A stretch of 64,000 nt of DNA from Panicum virgatum (taxonomy: Eukaryota > Streptophyta > Magnoliopsida > Poales > Poaceae). Location: assembly GCF_016808335.1 (NCBI RefSeq), contig NC_053136.1:1780531-1844530 (forward strand). Reading direction: 5' to 3'. Shown in pieces: positions 45,232 through 57,260 of this stretch. Position 1 is the stretch's first letter; every line of letters begins with the position of its first letter. The notes under the pieces are model-generated. The model had not been told where the DNA came from and did not search any database. It saw only the letters and a program-made list of their open reading frames with translations. The position numbers and the translations under genes were made by a program.

Positions 45232-46189
45232 TATCAAGTTGGTTGCCTGATCAACTGATTGGCAAGACATTGATGCTCGGCAATGTATCAAGTGCAAACC
45301 AACTTCTTCGTGCAACCATGCAAACTTCTAATCTGGGCCACATGATCAACATCCAAGGGGCATGGGGGGATTGGGATCATCAAATAGCTTGATTTTCTTG
45401 GAGTTACCCCTATCATCAGATATTCAGATTGCACAAGCACATCTCATGGTCAGTCCTAAAGTCAAATAAAGCCTTCATTTGCTCACACTATATTTAAATC
45501 TCACTATTCCTGTTTAAATTAAGTGAAGGTTCAACAAATTTTGCGATCGATGAAATCAATGGACGCTTTGCGCAAGTACCCATGCTGAGTTTAGAAGTCG
45601 AACCTGATGACGCAAGGAATGTCCGAGGGATGTCTAACGCACATCGCTGTTCCTACAGCATCCCACGGCAAGTGCGAGGGGGCAGATCGCCGCTGCTGAA
45701 TCATCGAGGTCGCAAAGCCAGCACTTGTCAAGTCTTCACGGATGGCCTGCGCTGGTCTGCTGCCTGCGTTGCCTAATGCCTAGCCTTGGCATAATGCTGT
45801 CTGTTCTCGATTTCAGCTGTGCAGAAAACCTCTGTGCAGGCAGCAAGTAGGGGCATAAAAAGGCATGCCAAATTGGAGATTGTAATTGATGTGAATTTAG
45901 AGTGGAGTTCAGGAATCGTGTGACTGAACGTTAAATTGGAGAATCGTGTGACTGATGTGAATTGGGATTGTAACTTGTGATTGTGCACTACCACCGGCTG
46001 TTATCAAACTGCCATACTGAATTCTGTTATCAAACTGGCAGCATCAGTGATATGTTCTCAAATTGATCTGTTGTAAGAGCAAATTTAAGTGTCAAATAAG
46101 GAATTTGCTCTTCTTTGTTTCTTCAGTCCTATGCATTGCTATCTTTGCAATTTGTTGTTCTAAACGTGTACAGTTAGGAAAAGGGGTGC
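45232..46189 (+). repeat. PPR 3' region, duplicated at 51047-52004
   Basis: This 958-bp segment, probably 3' UTR or flank of the PPR gene, is almost identical to 51047-52004. Only scattered substitutions and 1-bp indels separate them (for example GGGGGCAG versus GGGCGGCAG). No terminal repeats bound it. Short frames within it have no recognised product. Confidence 0.8.
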
Positions 46190-48087
46190 TGTGTTGTTTT
46201 ATTTTATTTTATTTTTATTAGAAAAGAAACTGTATCCAATCAGGAATTGAACTTGGCAGCTACGACGGTTCAATTAACACGGTGAACTGCAGGTTACGTG
46301 GTGTTTGGTTTGGGTGATTATTACACAACGCAACAGGTTCCGCTTATGACTGTTTGTCTTATTGGCCTCCTGTAATCGGATCACCATTAGTCCGTTAACA
46401 TATATGGACCTTCACAAATTAATACCACTCCGGACCAAGGGGGCTCTATTAATCTTATACAATTTTGAGCTAAAAATATATAAGGACCAATTTAGATTGT
46501 GAAGAGGCTATTAGAACCATGGCTCATAGGGGTAGAATTTGCGTACATGTGTTCATAAGGGTGTGAGTGTGCGTGTGTTGTGAGTGTCAGAGTTGTACTG
46601 TGTAATCTAAAAAAAATAGCGCGACAGAAATGGGCTACCGTCTGTGGCAAAAAGATGGTACCGGATGATCTGATACGTACCCACACATGCCGTGTATTGG
46701 TTCATCTGGTACTGCAGTACTATTAGTGGCCGTTGGAGTAATGATTCTTTAGAGTTATTGAGCTATTTATACCCTGATCCCTCGTCCATTTGAGGTAGAA
46801 GTCTAGAGGAAGCTCATATACATTGAAGAAAACATCCAAACCACCATAGTGCTAGGTGATCGTATACATAGGCTTTAGCACAAGTTTTAAGAGTGCTAGC
46901 GCTAGATTTGGCCTAGAGAGAGTGAGAGAGCAAGATGTTGCTATCTTGTATTTGTTTCTAGAGTGAACCCAAATTGTAATCTTGGTGTGTAGGTCCCTTG
47001 GAGTTTTGGCGTGGCTTGCTTGTAAGTCATTGACCCTCTGGTTTGGTGTAGAACAGAGAATAAGGATACCCCTCCGGAGTGAAGGACGACGTCAAGGTGA
47101 CCAGTGCAAGAGATGGTGAGCATTGCCTTCCTCATCTACTTGGGTGAGCCATAATAATGAGACCAAGGTCTCGACTGGAAGAGACTTGGTGACCGGAAGC
47201 GATCATTGGTGGAGCTCCGACGTGGGCATTTTCACACTAGGGCATGAAAATACCCTAGTGTGAACAGGCCTGGGCCTGAGAGGGGTCGCCGCCCCAAGCC
47301 CCCAAACTCTAGGGGCCCCTATAGTATATATGATATATGTATAACTACATCGCTAGATAGATGAGCACGGGCAAGACTAATAATTTAGCTATTCATAGGT
47401 TATATATAGTTGTCATGTCATCTTAAACCAATCTGATAGCTAGCCTATATACTAGTTAGTTGTATAGGTGGACTGCACACCATTAGTATGTGATCCATCT
47501 TTCTTCTTTCATTCTCTCACCAAATTTATTGGAGTTGGTGTTACAGCCGGCTGAGAGCAGTCTATAAACTGCTTGCAGTCCACTTCTTTTCATTCTCCTC
47601 TTATCTCTCCTCCAACTCAGTACATATATGATGTGCCTACACCACTTCATAATACTTGCTCTAATAATTGAAACAACCTGTCGTGCGAGGTTTCTCGCGA
47701 CTGGCGACTCTCCACGACTCCGTGCATCGTGCTATGCCTATGAGTGACTCCCCATGACTGTGTTGTGCCTGTCCAGTGCGTGACTCCCTCTGGCGCTCAC
47801 GTCGGCATCCCGCGAGTCATGCTTTGCTAGGCAATGTCACGATGACTCTCGAACACAGAAAGCCAGACAACTCTCGAACACTCTCGCGTGCACTGGATTT
47901 CAAGTTTCAATTGCTATTTATTTTTTAAGTTTCAAGTTTCAAAAAAATATACGGATGATATTAATTTATACCTTTATTAATTGACTTTGCATATATAATC
48001 CCTAGAACATATTTTACGATAATATCATGTATATTATTTTATATGTATCTATTTTGTATGGATACCCTGGCTTATTGGCAAAATTTA

Positions 48088-48127
<40 letters not shown>

Positions 48128-48301
48128 GTTGTTTTTGTTGTTGTTGTCGTCGTCGTCGTCGTCGTCGTCATCATCATCATCACTACCAAAAAAAATCTGA
48201 CCGGGGCTGAGCGTGAAAATGCCCTGGTGCGACGACTAGGCATATATATGGCAACCTTGATGAACAGAAATATATAAAGCTAGAAAACCTCTGGTAGCTT
48301 A
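46190..48301. other. Intergenic, repeat-derived, no gene recognised
   Basis: 46750-47220 resembles retroelement LTR-type sequence but has no clear ends. GGGCATTTTCAC (47224-47235) and its complement GTGAAAATGCCC (48213-48224) may be the termini of a roughly 1 kb element containing a CACACTAGGG/CCCTAGTGTG hairpin at 47233-47262. No coding frame is convincing. Confidence 0.45.
48086..48184. repeat. Compound trinucleotide microsatellite
   Basis: (ATT)n passes into (GTT)n, then (GTC)n, then (ATC)n within about 100 bp, one substitution separating each phase. Confidence 0.9.
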
Positions 48302-48547
48302 GGCCTTGTTTAGATGCATAAACTTTTAGGTGTAAAATACTGTAGTACTTTTATTTGTATTTGGTAATTATTGTCCCACAATGGGTTAACTAGGCTCAAA
48401 AGATTCATCTCGCAAATTATAGACAAACTGTGTAATTAGTTATTTCGTTTGGCTACATTTAATACTTCATATATACGTTAAAAGATTCGATTTGATGGGA
48501 AATCTTGTAAAGTTTTGAAATTTTGAAGGGAACTAAATAATAAGGCC
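48302..48547. mobile_element. MITE just upstream of delta
   Basis: Left end GGCCTTGTTTAGATG and right end ACTAAATAATAAGGCC are inverted (the right tip with a small extra ATA). It ends 35 bp before the delta start codon, so it replaces whatever promoter lay there. Confidence 0.65.
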
Positions 48548-48581
48548 GTTTACAGTGCCAGCGGTGGCATTAAAATATATA

Positions 48582-48929
48582 ATGGCTTCTGCACCCGCAC
48601 ACGTGGTCTTCTCCACCTCCGACCAGCTTCTTCTCAGTTCAGTTTCGCCGGCGGCCGGCTGGATCGGCCGGCGAGGCGGCAGTATCTGCCCTTCGACGGC
48701 ATCGGCATCCAACAGGCCTCCTAGCGACCTTGACATCCAGGTAGCTAATACTGGATGAACACAGCATGCTAAGTCCAATGCAAGAGTTTCCATCTTAAAA
48801 AAATGTATGTGTGCTTACTTATATTATTACACTGGCCTGAAAACATACATACACATATCCCAGAGGAGCATCATGGATGTACGGGAGACTCTGCGTCCAT
48901 GTCGGAAGAGCGCACGGGAGATGATGCTC
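48582..48929 (+). pseudogene. Terpene synthase delta: exon 1 and start of exon 2, cut by an LTR
   Basis: Exon 1 (48582-48740) reads MASAPAHVVFSTSDQLLLSS, then a Ser/Ala/Arg-rich stretch to PPSDLDIQ, followed by GTAGCT. The layout is the same as beta2 exon 1 (ending TDFDLQ). Exon 2 resumes at 48864 after CAG and keeps exactly 22 codons in register (RSIMDVRETLRPCRKSAREM), matching the [11 protein letters not shown] block of the alpha copies. At 48930 an LTR beginning TGTAACACCC interrupts it. The rest of the gene is not in the window. The sequence is diverged from both alpha and beta, so it was a separate family member. Confidence 0.75.
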
Positions 48930-49439
48930 TGTAACACCCAGGAAAACCACGGACGGTCCGCTAGGGATCGGCGGACGGTCTGCCAGAGTAACGCCCAGAT
49001 ATTTAGCTGGATGTGGGCCCGGTCATCATCTCCTCCTTCCTCATTCCCACCTTGACCAGAGACGAGCGCAGCTCGTCCGCTCGCACCGCCGTCGCCCCCT
49101 TCCGTCGATCTCCCTCCTCCGGCCACCATACTTCGATTCCTCGCGCGAGAACCTTCCCCGGCACCTCCTCCACCTTCCCCAACCCCTAGCCCAGCTTCTC
49201 CCCCGCCGAAATCGCCCAACCACCGCCGGTCACCATTGGAGGTGCTTGAAGCTTTGCTCCACCGTCGATCCGCTTCTCCGGTCATCCTCCACCCGAACCG
49301 ACTGCGGGAATGGATTCGTGGTGAGTCACTTGTGCCCCCTAGCCTCTTTCCCCCTCCCGTTGTGCGCCGCCGGCGCCGGTGAACCGCCGCCGCCGCCGCC
49401 GTGCTTACTGCCACCTGTCGGGTGGTCTGCAAAAGTGAG

Positions 49440-49960
49440 TCGCGGGCGGTCCGCCTAGGAGGGCCGGACAGTCCGCCGGTCAGGTTAGAAGTTGTCCAGA
49501 GACGATGTTGTCTCTGGTGTTTTCGTAGGATTGAACTGCGGACGGTCCGCTATTGGAGAGCGGACAGTCCGCCGTAGAGATCAAAATTTGTCCAGAGATG
49601 ATGTTGTCTCTGGTGGGGTTCGCAGGGTTGAACTGCGGATGGTCCGCTATTGGATAGTGGACAGTCAGCCGTATAGTCTAGAATTTTGTCCAGAGACGTT
49701 ATCATCTCTGGTGGAATTGGCAGAGTGAACTGCGGACGGTCCGCCAAGAAGGGCCGGATGGTCCGCAGTAGAGATTAAAATTTTGTCCAGAGGCGTCGTT
49801 GCCTCTGGTTGTATTGCAGAGTTAAACTGCGGACAATCCGCTATATTAGAGCGGACGGTCCGCCGTATAGATTGCAATTTGTCTAAAGCGGTAGTTGGTT
49901 CTGGTGGGTCGGCAGAGTTGTACTGCGGACGGTCCGCCACTTGGGCACGAACAGTCCGCA
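49440..49960. repeat. Tandem array of about 97-bp units with GCGGACGGTCCGC palindromes
   Basis: About five to six units, each carrying AACTGCGGACGGTCCGC, a second GCGGACAGTCCGCC-type palindrome and TTGTCCAGAGACG...GTCTCTGGTGG. Starts of the AACTGCGGA box are near 49533, 49630, 49727, 49824 and 49920. Frames that read through it on both strands are periodic, not genes. Confidence 0.85.
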
Positions 49961-51046
49961 GGGCATTCCAGTTGAAGTATAATAGTTGCATTCTTGAGCT
50001 GCACTCAAATATTTCATATGCATTCGTGTAGCATCCGCTGTTGAGGACGTCGTGTTCGAGGTGATTGCGGCACCGCAGGAGCAGCCGGAGCAAGCCCAGG
50101 AGGAGAGGCGTGAGAACCCGGCCCAAGGCCCGTCTAACCCTAGCTCTGAGCAGCAGACTGAAGGCAAGCCCCGGTGCACATCCTATTAATTCAAATTTTA
50201 ACACCTAGATATGTATTTATTATTTGCGCATTATGTTTAGGAGTTGTTTGAAACCCTAGTTGCATGAACCCTAGGTTTCCTTGAGTTATACTAGTATGTA
50301 TAGAACGATAGATATGCTATGCTAAATAGGGTTCGGTAGAAGTCGAGTAATTTTTTGTTACTCGCGAGATATATGTTGTTTTTATGTTTCCATATATGAG
50401 TTACTCATCTTGGGATGGAAGTCTTAGAATGAAAGAAAGAATAGAATCTGAGACCGGGCGGGAGAGGTGTAGTTCCGCCTGTGTCGGTTAAGGACCGAGC
50501 CGTTGTCGGCCCTGCTGATCATATTTGAACTGTACTAACCGCATGCCGGGAGTAGGAGTTAGTCGAAACCGGTAAGCCTAGTACTGTCTCGCTTCGAAAG
50601 TACAGAACTTCATCACCACCCCTTAGGGCGAGTTGAGTAGTCGCGGAGAAATGGGATGCATATGTTTACTTTTTGTGGGCTCTTGTTGAGCTCGGCTGAC
50701 TATATGTAGGTGGGGCGGTTCTGTAATTCGAGGCGGGAACGGGAAGGGTTGGTGCGTGTGGTCCGACGGGGCATACGCGTGCCGTGTTGGTTAGGTCCAC
50801 CTTGCAAGATTAAATCGAATCGATTCGCCGTCAGTCGCTCTCGGACATGGGCACCTTGATCACTGCGTCACAGCGTAGTATCGAGTGGGAGTATGTATGG
50901 CATATGGTTATATTCACTTGGAAGGTTAGTATATACTTTATCATGTTTGCTCTAGATATGCCAAATTTAGATGATGGTCAAGATATATAGAATTATGAGC
51001 TAAAATATGGAAATAAGGATTCGCCTTAGTTGCTTTTTCCGCAATG

Positions 51047-52004
51047 TATCAAGTTGGTTGCCTGATCAACTGATTGGCAAGGCATTGATGCTCGGCAATG
51101 TATCAAGTGCAAACCAACTTCTTCGTGCAACCATGCAAACTTCTAATCTGGGCCACATGATCAACATCCAAGGGGCATGGGGGATTGGGATCATCAAATA
51201 GCTTGATTTTCTTGGAGTTACCCCTATCATCAGATATTCAGATTGCACAAGCACATCTCATGGTCAGTCCTAAAGTCAAATAAAGCCTTTATTTGCTCAC
51301 ACTATATTTACATCTCACTATTCCTGTTTAAATTAAGTGAAGGTTCAACAAATTTTGCGATCGATGAAATCAATGGACGCTTTGCGCAAGTACCCATGCT
51401 GAGTTTAGAAGTCGAACCTGATGACGCAAGGAATGTCCGAGGGATGTCTAACGCACATCGCTGTTCCTACAGCATCCCACGGCAAGTGCGAGGGCGGCAG
51501 ATCGCCGCTGCTGAATCATCGAGGTCGCAAAGCCAGCACTTGTCAAGTCTTCACGGATGGCCTGCGCTGGTCTGCTGCCTGCGTTGCCTAATGCCTAGCC
51601 TTGGCATAATGCTGTCTGTTCTCGATTTCAGCTGTGCAGAAAACCTCTGTGCGGGCAGCAAGTAGGGGCACAAAAAGGCATGCCAAATTGGAGATTGTAA
51701 TTGATGTGAATTTAGAGTGGAGTTCAGGAATCGTGTGACTGAACGTTAAATTGGAGAATCGTGTGACTGATGTGAATTGGGATTGTAACTTGTGATTGTG
51801 CACTACCACCGGCTGTTATCAAACTGCCATACTGAATTCTGTTATCAAACTGGCAGCATCAGTGATATGTTCTCAAATTGATCTGTTGTAAGAGCAAATT
51901 TAAGTGTCAAATAAGGAATTTGCTCTTCGTTGTTTCTTCATTCCTATGCATTGCTATCTTTGCAATTTGTTGTTCTAAACGTGTACAGTTAGGAAAAGGG
52001 GTGC
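51047..52004 (+). repeat. Duplicate of the PPR 3' region inside an LTR
   Basis: The segment is nearly identical to 45232-46189. The left junction is ...CCGCAATG|TATCAAGTTGG and the right is AAAAGGGGTGC|ATGTCTAGA. On both sides the outer sequence aligns with the long LTR family, so the host piece sits inside the LTR. Confidence 0.85.
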
Positions 52005-52288
52005 ATGTCTAGATATGTGGGTTAAGCTATAACCACTGGTCGGGTAAGTCTTGCTGAGTATTAGTTGCTCAGGAGTTTTGTTGAAACATCACTGCAGGAC
52101 ACGCAGACGTAGACTTCTGTCCCTGCTGTGCTAAGTTCATCTGCCGGGATGCAGAGGGATGAGAGATTGTGGAGCCAGACGTTTAGTTATGGATCTCCCT
52201 AGGGTACACTTTTAGGTTGTAGGCCCATTTTCTCTAGTTGAACCCGGATTTTAGTAATACAAAGTTTGTAAATTATGTCACTGTTAGA

Positions 52289-52930
52289 CGTGTTAGATAT
52301 TATAGGAAACACATGTCACTGTTATGTGTGAAACAAGAAGTTAGTTGTGGCTTTCTTTTAATGAAAAATGTGATCAGGCACGATCGCAAAAAAAAAAGTT
52401 GGTTGCGGCTTCAATTCAGTCACGGTCGGAAAAATGTATGCATCGATAACGAGTAGCAAGCAGTCTAAACACAGTTTGAATGAATCCATCCTCATGTCTG
52501 CAGCCAGCGCACAGATCCAAATTGACTTGACCAGGTAAAAGAAACCTTGTCCTGGGCTCTCCTGAATTTATTCCCGGCCGGATGGATCTGTCAGGCTGCG
52601 ATGCGACATGCATCGCCTGAACCAGAACGACCCAGCAGATCAAATCTGACTGGCTGCTCTGCATTGCATTGCTTGCTTTCATCACAACGCTGACGCTTGG
52701 AGATGAGGACATGCAGGACGGCAGGATAGTTTTCACATACGGGAGATCACATCTTTGCCTGCTGCTGTGACAATGACAACGTGGTCTGTGGCCAAAACAA
52801 TGGCTCTATTTAATTTCCAAAAAATTCTCTACAGTATCTGTCACATCGAATTTTTTGACACATGTATAGAGCATTAAATAGAGTTAAAAATAACTAATTA
52901 CACAGTCTAACTGATTAGCACGAGATGAAT
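52289..52930. repeat. Copy of unit 1-2 spacer sequence
   Basis: Nearly identical to 19711-20340 (starting GTGTTAGATATTATAGG). It includes the start of a MITE that is more complete here (52802-53032, GGCTCTATTTAATTTCC to GCGAACTAAACATAGCC). No gene is recognised. Confidence 0.75.
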
Positions 52931-53624
52931 CTTTTAAGCCTAATTAGTCCATAATCAGACATTATTTATCAAATAACAACGAAATATGCTATAATACCAA
53001 AACCCAAACTTTTTCGCGAACTAAACATAGCCAATGTTTTGGAGCTTCCTTTTGAATGTACTACTAGACCTTGATTCCTAAAATGTTTGATGCAGCTGGT
53101 CCTATGTTTTTCATAGACGATTACAACAACAACATAGACTTTTTTCCCAAGTAAGTTGGGGTAGGCTAGAGATGAAACCCGAAAGAAATAGAGATGAAAC
53201 CCCAAAGAAATAAGTTCAAGGTTCAGGCACATTGATAACTAGTCTCCAAGCGCTCCTATCCAAAGCTATCTTTTTAGAGATATTCCAATACTTAAGGTCG
53301 CTCTTAACCGACTCATCCCACGTTAGTTTAGGTCTACCTCTACCCCTCTTTACATTATCGACCCGCTCAAGAACCCCATTACGCACCGGCATCACAGGAG
53401 GCCTTCGTTGGACATGTCCAAACCATCTCAGCCGATGCTGGGTAAGTTTCTCCTCAATTGGTGCCACCCCGACCCTATCCCGAATAACTTCGTTCCGGAC
53501 TCTATCCCTCTTTGTGTGCCCGCAAAACCACCGCAACATCCGCATCTCTGCTACACTCAGTTGCTGGACATGTCGCCTTTTTGTATGCCAACATTCAGCA
53601 CTATATAACATCGCCGGACAAATT

Positions 53625-56600
53625 TGTGACACCCCAGGTGTTTAATTAGATGAACCAGGGTCATTAGCACCAAATCATGCATCTTTAATCAAGAAACGTT
53701 GAAATAGATGTGTATGTATGTGTGTCTAAGTGTATATGTGCATAGGTCGAAAACCTTAAATAGTTTTTAAACTGATGCAAGTTTGCTTGTGAAATTTCAT
53801 GGGCACCTCACTAAAATCATAATAAACCAAAGTCTAGTTGAAGGCATGGGAAGAAAGTGAGTTTTTGCACATGAAATGATAAGTCGATCCACCTTACATT
53901 CTCTCCCATAATTAATTTCAGAAAATGCTGAAAAGTTCCGAAAATACAAAGTGCAAACCATAGCATAAATTAATTTTTGCCCAAAACAAAAGTTGTAGAG
54001 TTTCTTATAACAAACAACTTTCATGTTCAAAGTTTTTCAAGTTAGCACACAAAATTTGGAGAAAAATTCGAAAAACAATGTGTATAGGGTAATTTCTTTT
54101 GCATTTAAATTTGAATTTGTAACTTTCAAATGAAACCTCAAATGGGAAAATGCCTGAAACAAAAGTTGTAGATTTCGACATTTTGAACAACTTTCGTGTT
54201 CAAACTTTTTCAAGTTTCAATTGAAAATTTTGAATTTGAATCGAGTCAAACAGTTGACTTTCCAACCCTTACCCTCTCTCCCCCTTTCCTCCTCCCTGCG
54301 CGCCGCAGAGCACTCGAGCGCCCGCGCTCGCTGCGCCGCTGCATGCCCGCGCTCGCTGCCCTGCTGCCGCCCTGCTGCTGCGCTTGCTGAGCTCGCTGAC
54401 ACCCCGCTCCAAATGAGCACGCCGCGCCCCGACGCCCGCAACACGACGCGCGCTCACCACCGCTGCCTGATCGTCTCGCTGTGACGCCGCCCGGCCATGA
54501 GTGCCTCCCTACGCCACGCCCGCAAAACCCCAGGCCCCTTCCCTCTAGTCACAACGCTCGCTTCCCTTCCCTCTTCACTCCTCTCGCCCAAGAACCAAGC
54601 CTCCGCCTCCCCTGTGCCCAGAAAAGCTCACGGCCGCCACCATTACCACCGCCGAGCTCGCCCTCCACGCTGAGCCGCCATCCGGGCTCGCCCCGACCTA
54701 CTACGACCACCCAGACACATTCGTCGCCTTCCACTCCATCTCCCCGAGCCGCCATTCAGTCGCTCCCGCCACTGCCCTCACCGGAACGCGAGCCACAGCC
54801 GCCCGCCATGGCCGCCGCCCAAGCTCCACCGTCGAGCTCCCTTCTCCAGCCCACCTCAGTCCACGACAACCCCCGAAACAGCATCTTCACCTCCCCCTGA
54901 AGCTCCACGGCGAGGTCCCGGCTGCCCACCTCCTACCAAAGCCGCCACACCCGGCCGCCCCCGCCAAACCCCGCTGGCGAGCCGCCACCGGCGACACAGA
55001 GCCACCACCGCCGCCCCTTTCCATGGCGCCGCCGCCACAGGCCGCCCCGGACCCAATCCGAGGCACCAACAGGTAGCACTCGGTCCCCTCTCCCTTTTCC
55101 GGCCGCCGCTCCTCCCCTGCTCCAAGTCCGATCAGGGACCTATTTGCAAGTCCCCAAAACTTTCCAGGGGTATATATGCGAGAGTCAGTTTTGTTTTTCT
55201 TTTTGTTTCCAAAAACAGCGAACTTGTAAAATTGATATAAATTCGTAGAAAAATCTGAAAAATTCAAACTCAACTGTTTTGGAATCCTTGTTACAATATC
55301 TCCAAGTTTTGTTACATGCACATCTTCATAATATGTCTACATTTTAATCTAGGAAAAAGATTAGATTAAATGGGCTATGTTTGTTCTAGGAGTTATACTC
55401 AGTATTTATAGTTGATTTTTGGCTAGATGTTACTTCCTGAAATGTGTAGACCTGTGTAAAAATCTGAGCACCAAAGAACACACCTAACTAGATGAAATCC
55501 TAGTCTTTGCTAGATCTAGCTTAACACCTTGCTATTTGTTTCTGGATGTTATACTATAGATATGTGCATGAAACTTTTTCCATGTTTTTTGTAATGATAG
55601 ATAAACACCACTGTCCAAGTTTGGTTAATTTTTGATCGGTCAAGCTATATATGTGATTTAATCCATGTTTAATAGTGCTATTTCATGATAAATAGTTCTG
55701 TAACTAGAAAAATATGAAACATTCACTGAATACTTTACACCATATTAGAATTATTCATGAAAAGTTTTAACACCAGAACTTGTATATCTTGTTATGTATA
55801 AATAGGTTTTGTTTCTAGCAGTGTCAATTTGTTTTATTTTTCACGATTAATTTGCTAACTAAAATTTGTTGAAACTTTTACAGTAGGATTCTTAGAATAT
55901 CTGGAATACTTTGTAAAATCATGAGCACTATTACTGTCATATTCTGTCCTGTAGAAATGAATCTTGTTTATAGAAGAATCTGTGTATTTTAATTTTCATG
56001 TTAGATATGATTAATGAAAATGGCTGAAACTTTTATAGTAAGCTTTTTGTTTAGTTTTGTTCTCTGCATAAAAATTTCAACACCATAAACTCTTCCTAGT
56101 AATGATAGTAAATAAACTAAGTTTCTTTGTGAAAAATGACAAAAGACAAAAATAAGAAATCCAACTTGCTCTATAAGTTTAAGCCAAGTTAATTACTACT
56201 CTATAAACGATTGCCCAAGTAGGTGTAAAAGAAATATTTTACAATTTTATAGTGAAGTAAATAAAAAGTTGTTACAATCACACAACTCATGCATGCGCAT
56301 TTCATATAGATACGCCTACTCTCGCCGACGGTACGTACGAGCTGGTGCCGGAGTCCGAGAGTGAGCAGCATGAAGCCCAAGCTAATCTAACTGAAGCCGC
56401 CGAAGACCCGAACCAAAGTTCGGAAGAGCCCAAGACTAACTTTGCTTAGCAAGGCAAGCCCCGGAACATGTCCTACCTATTTTAAATTTATGCAACTGCT
56501 TATATTCCTATCTACTTGTGCATTTATATGGTTGAATGATGAAAAATAATTGTTTTTCACCATGTATGCTATTGGATAGATGCTAATGTAGAATGGTTAA

Positions 56601-57260
56601 TCGAACTAGAAGTTGAAAGCTAAAATCTGAAAATAAGGACTTACTCTTTATTGCTTTTCGGCAAAAACAAACCCCTCAAGCCAAAAGCCTTGCATGTCTA
56701 GTTAGAGGGCTAAGTATATCCTAGTCGGATAAGCCTTGCTGAGTATTAGTATACTCAGCCTTGCTTGTGGCTCAACTTTGTTTCAGGTGATATGTTTGAA
56801 GATCAGATAGCTAGCTTGACTTGGCCGTGTACTTTACCCCCTGGTTGGTCAGTGGAGTGGGATTCGACTCTGGCCAACGATGACAACGCCGAGTGATGTC
56901 ATGTACGGGCTTCATTATGACATCTTGTATCGTCATTTAGAATTCGCTTTATTTCCGCTGCAGTTGAACTCTGAACTACTTTCAATTTGAACTTCAAGTA
57001 CCTTTCTGAGATTTCGAACTTAGTTTGTAATAATTAAGTTAAGACTCGGTAATGTAATATATTTGTGAAATATTGTACTCTCTGGACTCACCTTCGTGTG
57101 GGTTGCATGTAAGTTTTGGGTTCGATCAACGCTCAGGTGGATTCTTCGGGACTTTACCCGACAGCCCTGCCGAATTACTCCGTTTGAAGTGCGTGTTAGC
57201 CGGGATTACCTTTAGGGTGATGCGCACTTGAGTCGGATTAATTTGGGCGGTGCTGCCACA
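53625..57260 (+). mobile_element. Solo LTR (3.6 kb) inside the LINE
   Basis: Ends TGTGACACCCC and GTGCTGCCACA (TG...CA) match those of the 27271-31316 LTR in inverse orientation. Flanks are AAATT on the left and GAATT on the right, a 5-bp duplication with one mismatch, and no internal element sequence is present. A solo LTR from unequal recombination is the simplest reading. It contains a GC-rich leader-like block (54270-55080) and a short conserved coding stretch (56309-56449). Confidence 0.8.
56309..56449 (+). other. Conserved acidic coding stretch inside the LTR
   Basis: After CATTTCATATAG, a good splice acceptor, the frame reads DTPTLADGTYELVPESESEQ and on to a stop, followed at once by GGCAAGCCCCGG. 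The inverse LTR (minus strand, about 28820-28690) has DTTTLADGTYELVPESESE after an identical acceptor, with one internal stop. The 48930 LTR has a diverged Glu/Gln-rich counterpart at 50032-50175. I do not recognise the peptide; it may be the second exon of a small LTR-encoded transcript. Confidence 0.45.

Larger units (their letters stand above)
48930..52285 (+). mobile_element. Truncated LTR with a 958-bp host insert, interrupting delta
   Basis: It begins TGTAACACCC inside TPS exon 2 and carries landmarks of the other long LTRs in the window: GGCAAGCCCCGG (50164-50175) and, after the insert, TGCATGTCTAGATATG with CTTGCTGAGTATTAG. The final part with the CCACA terminus is missing; at about 52288 the sequence becomes a copy of the unit 1-2 spacer. 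51047-52004 is a duplicate of the PPR 3' region. The LTR body contains a palindromic tandem array at 49440-49960. Confidence 0.7.

Noticed and set aside
49440..49960. Regularly spaced palindromes considered as a CRISPR-like array
   Set aside because: Unit length near 97 bp, spacers that are themselves repeated, and a plant LTR context exclude CRISPR.
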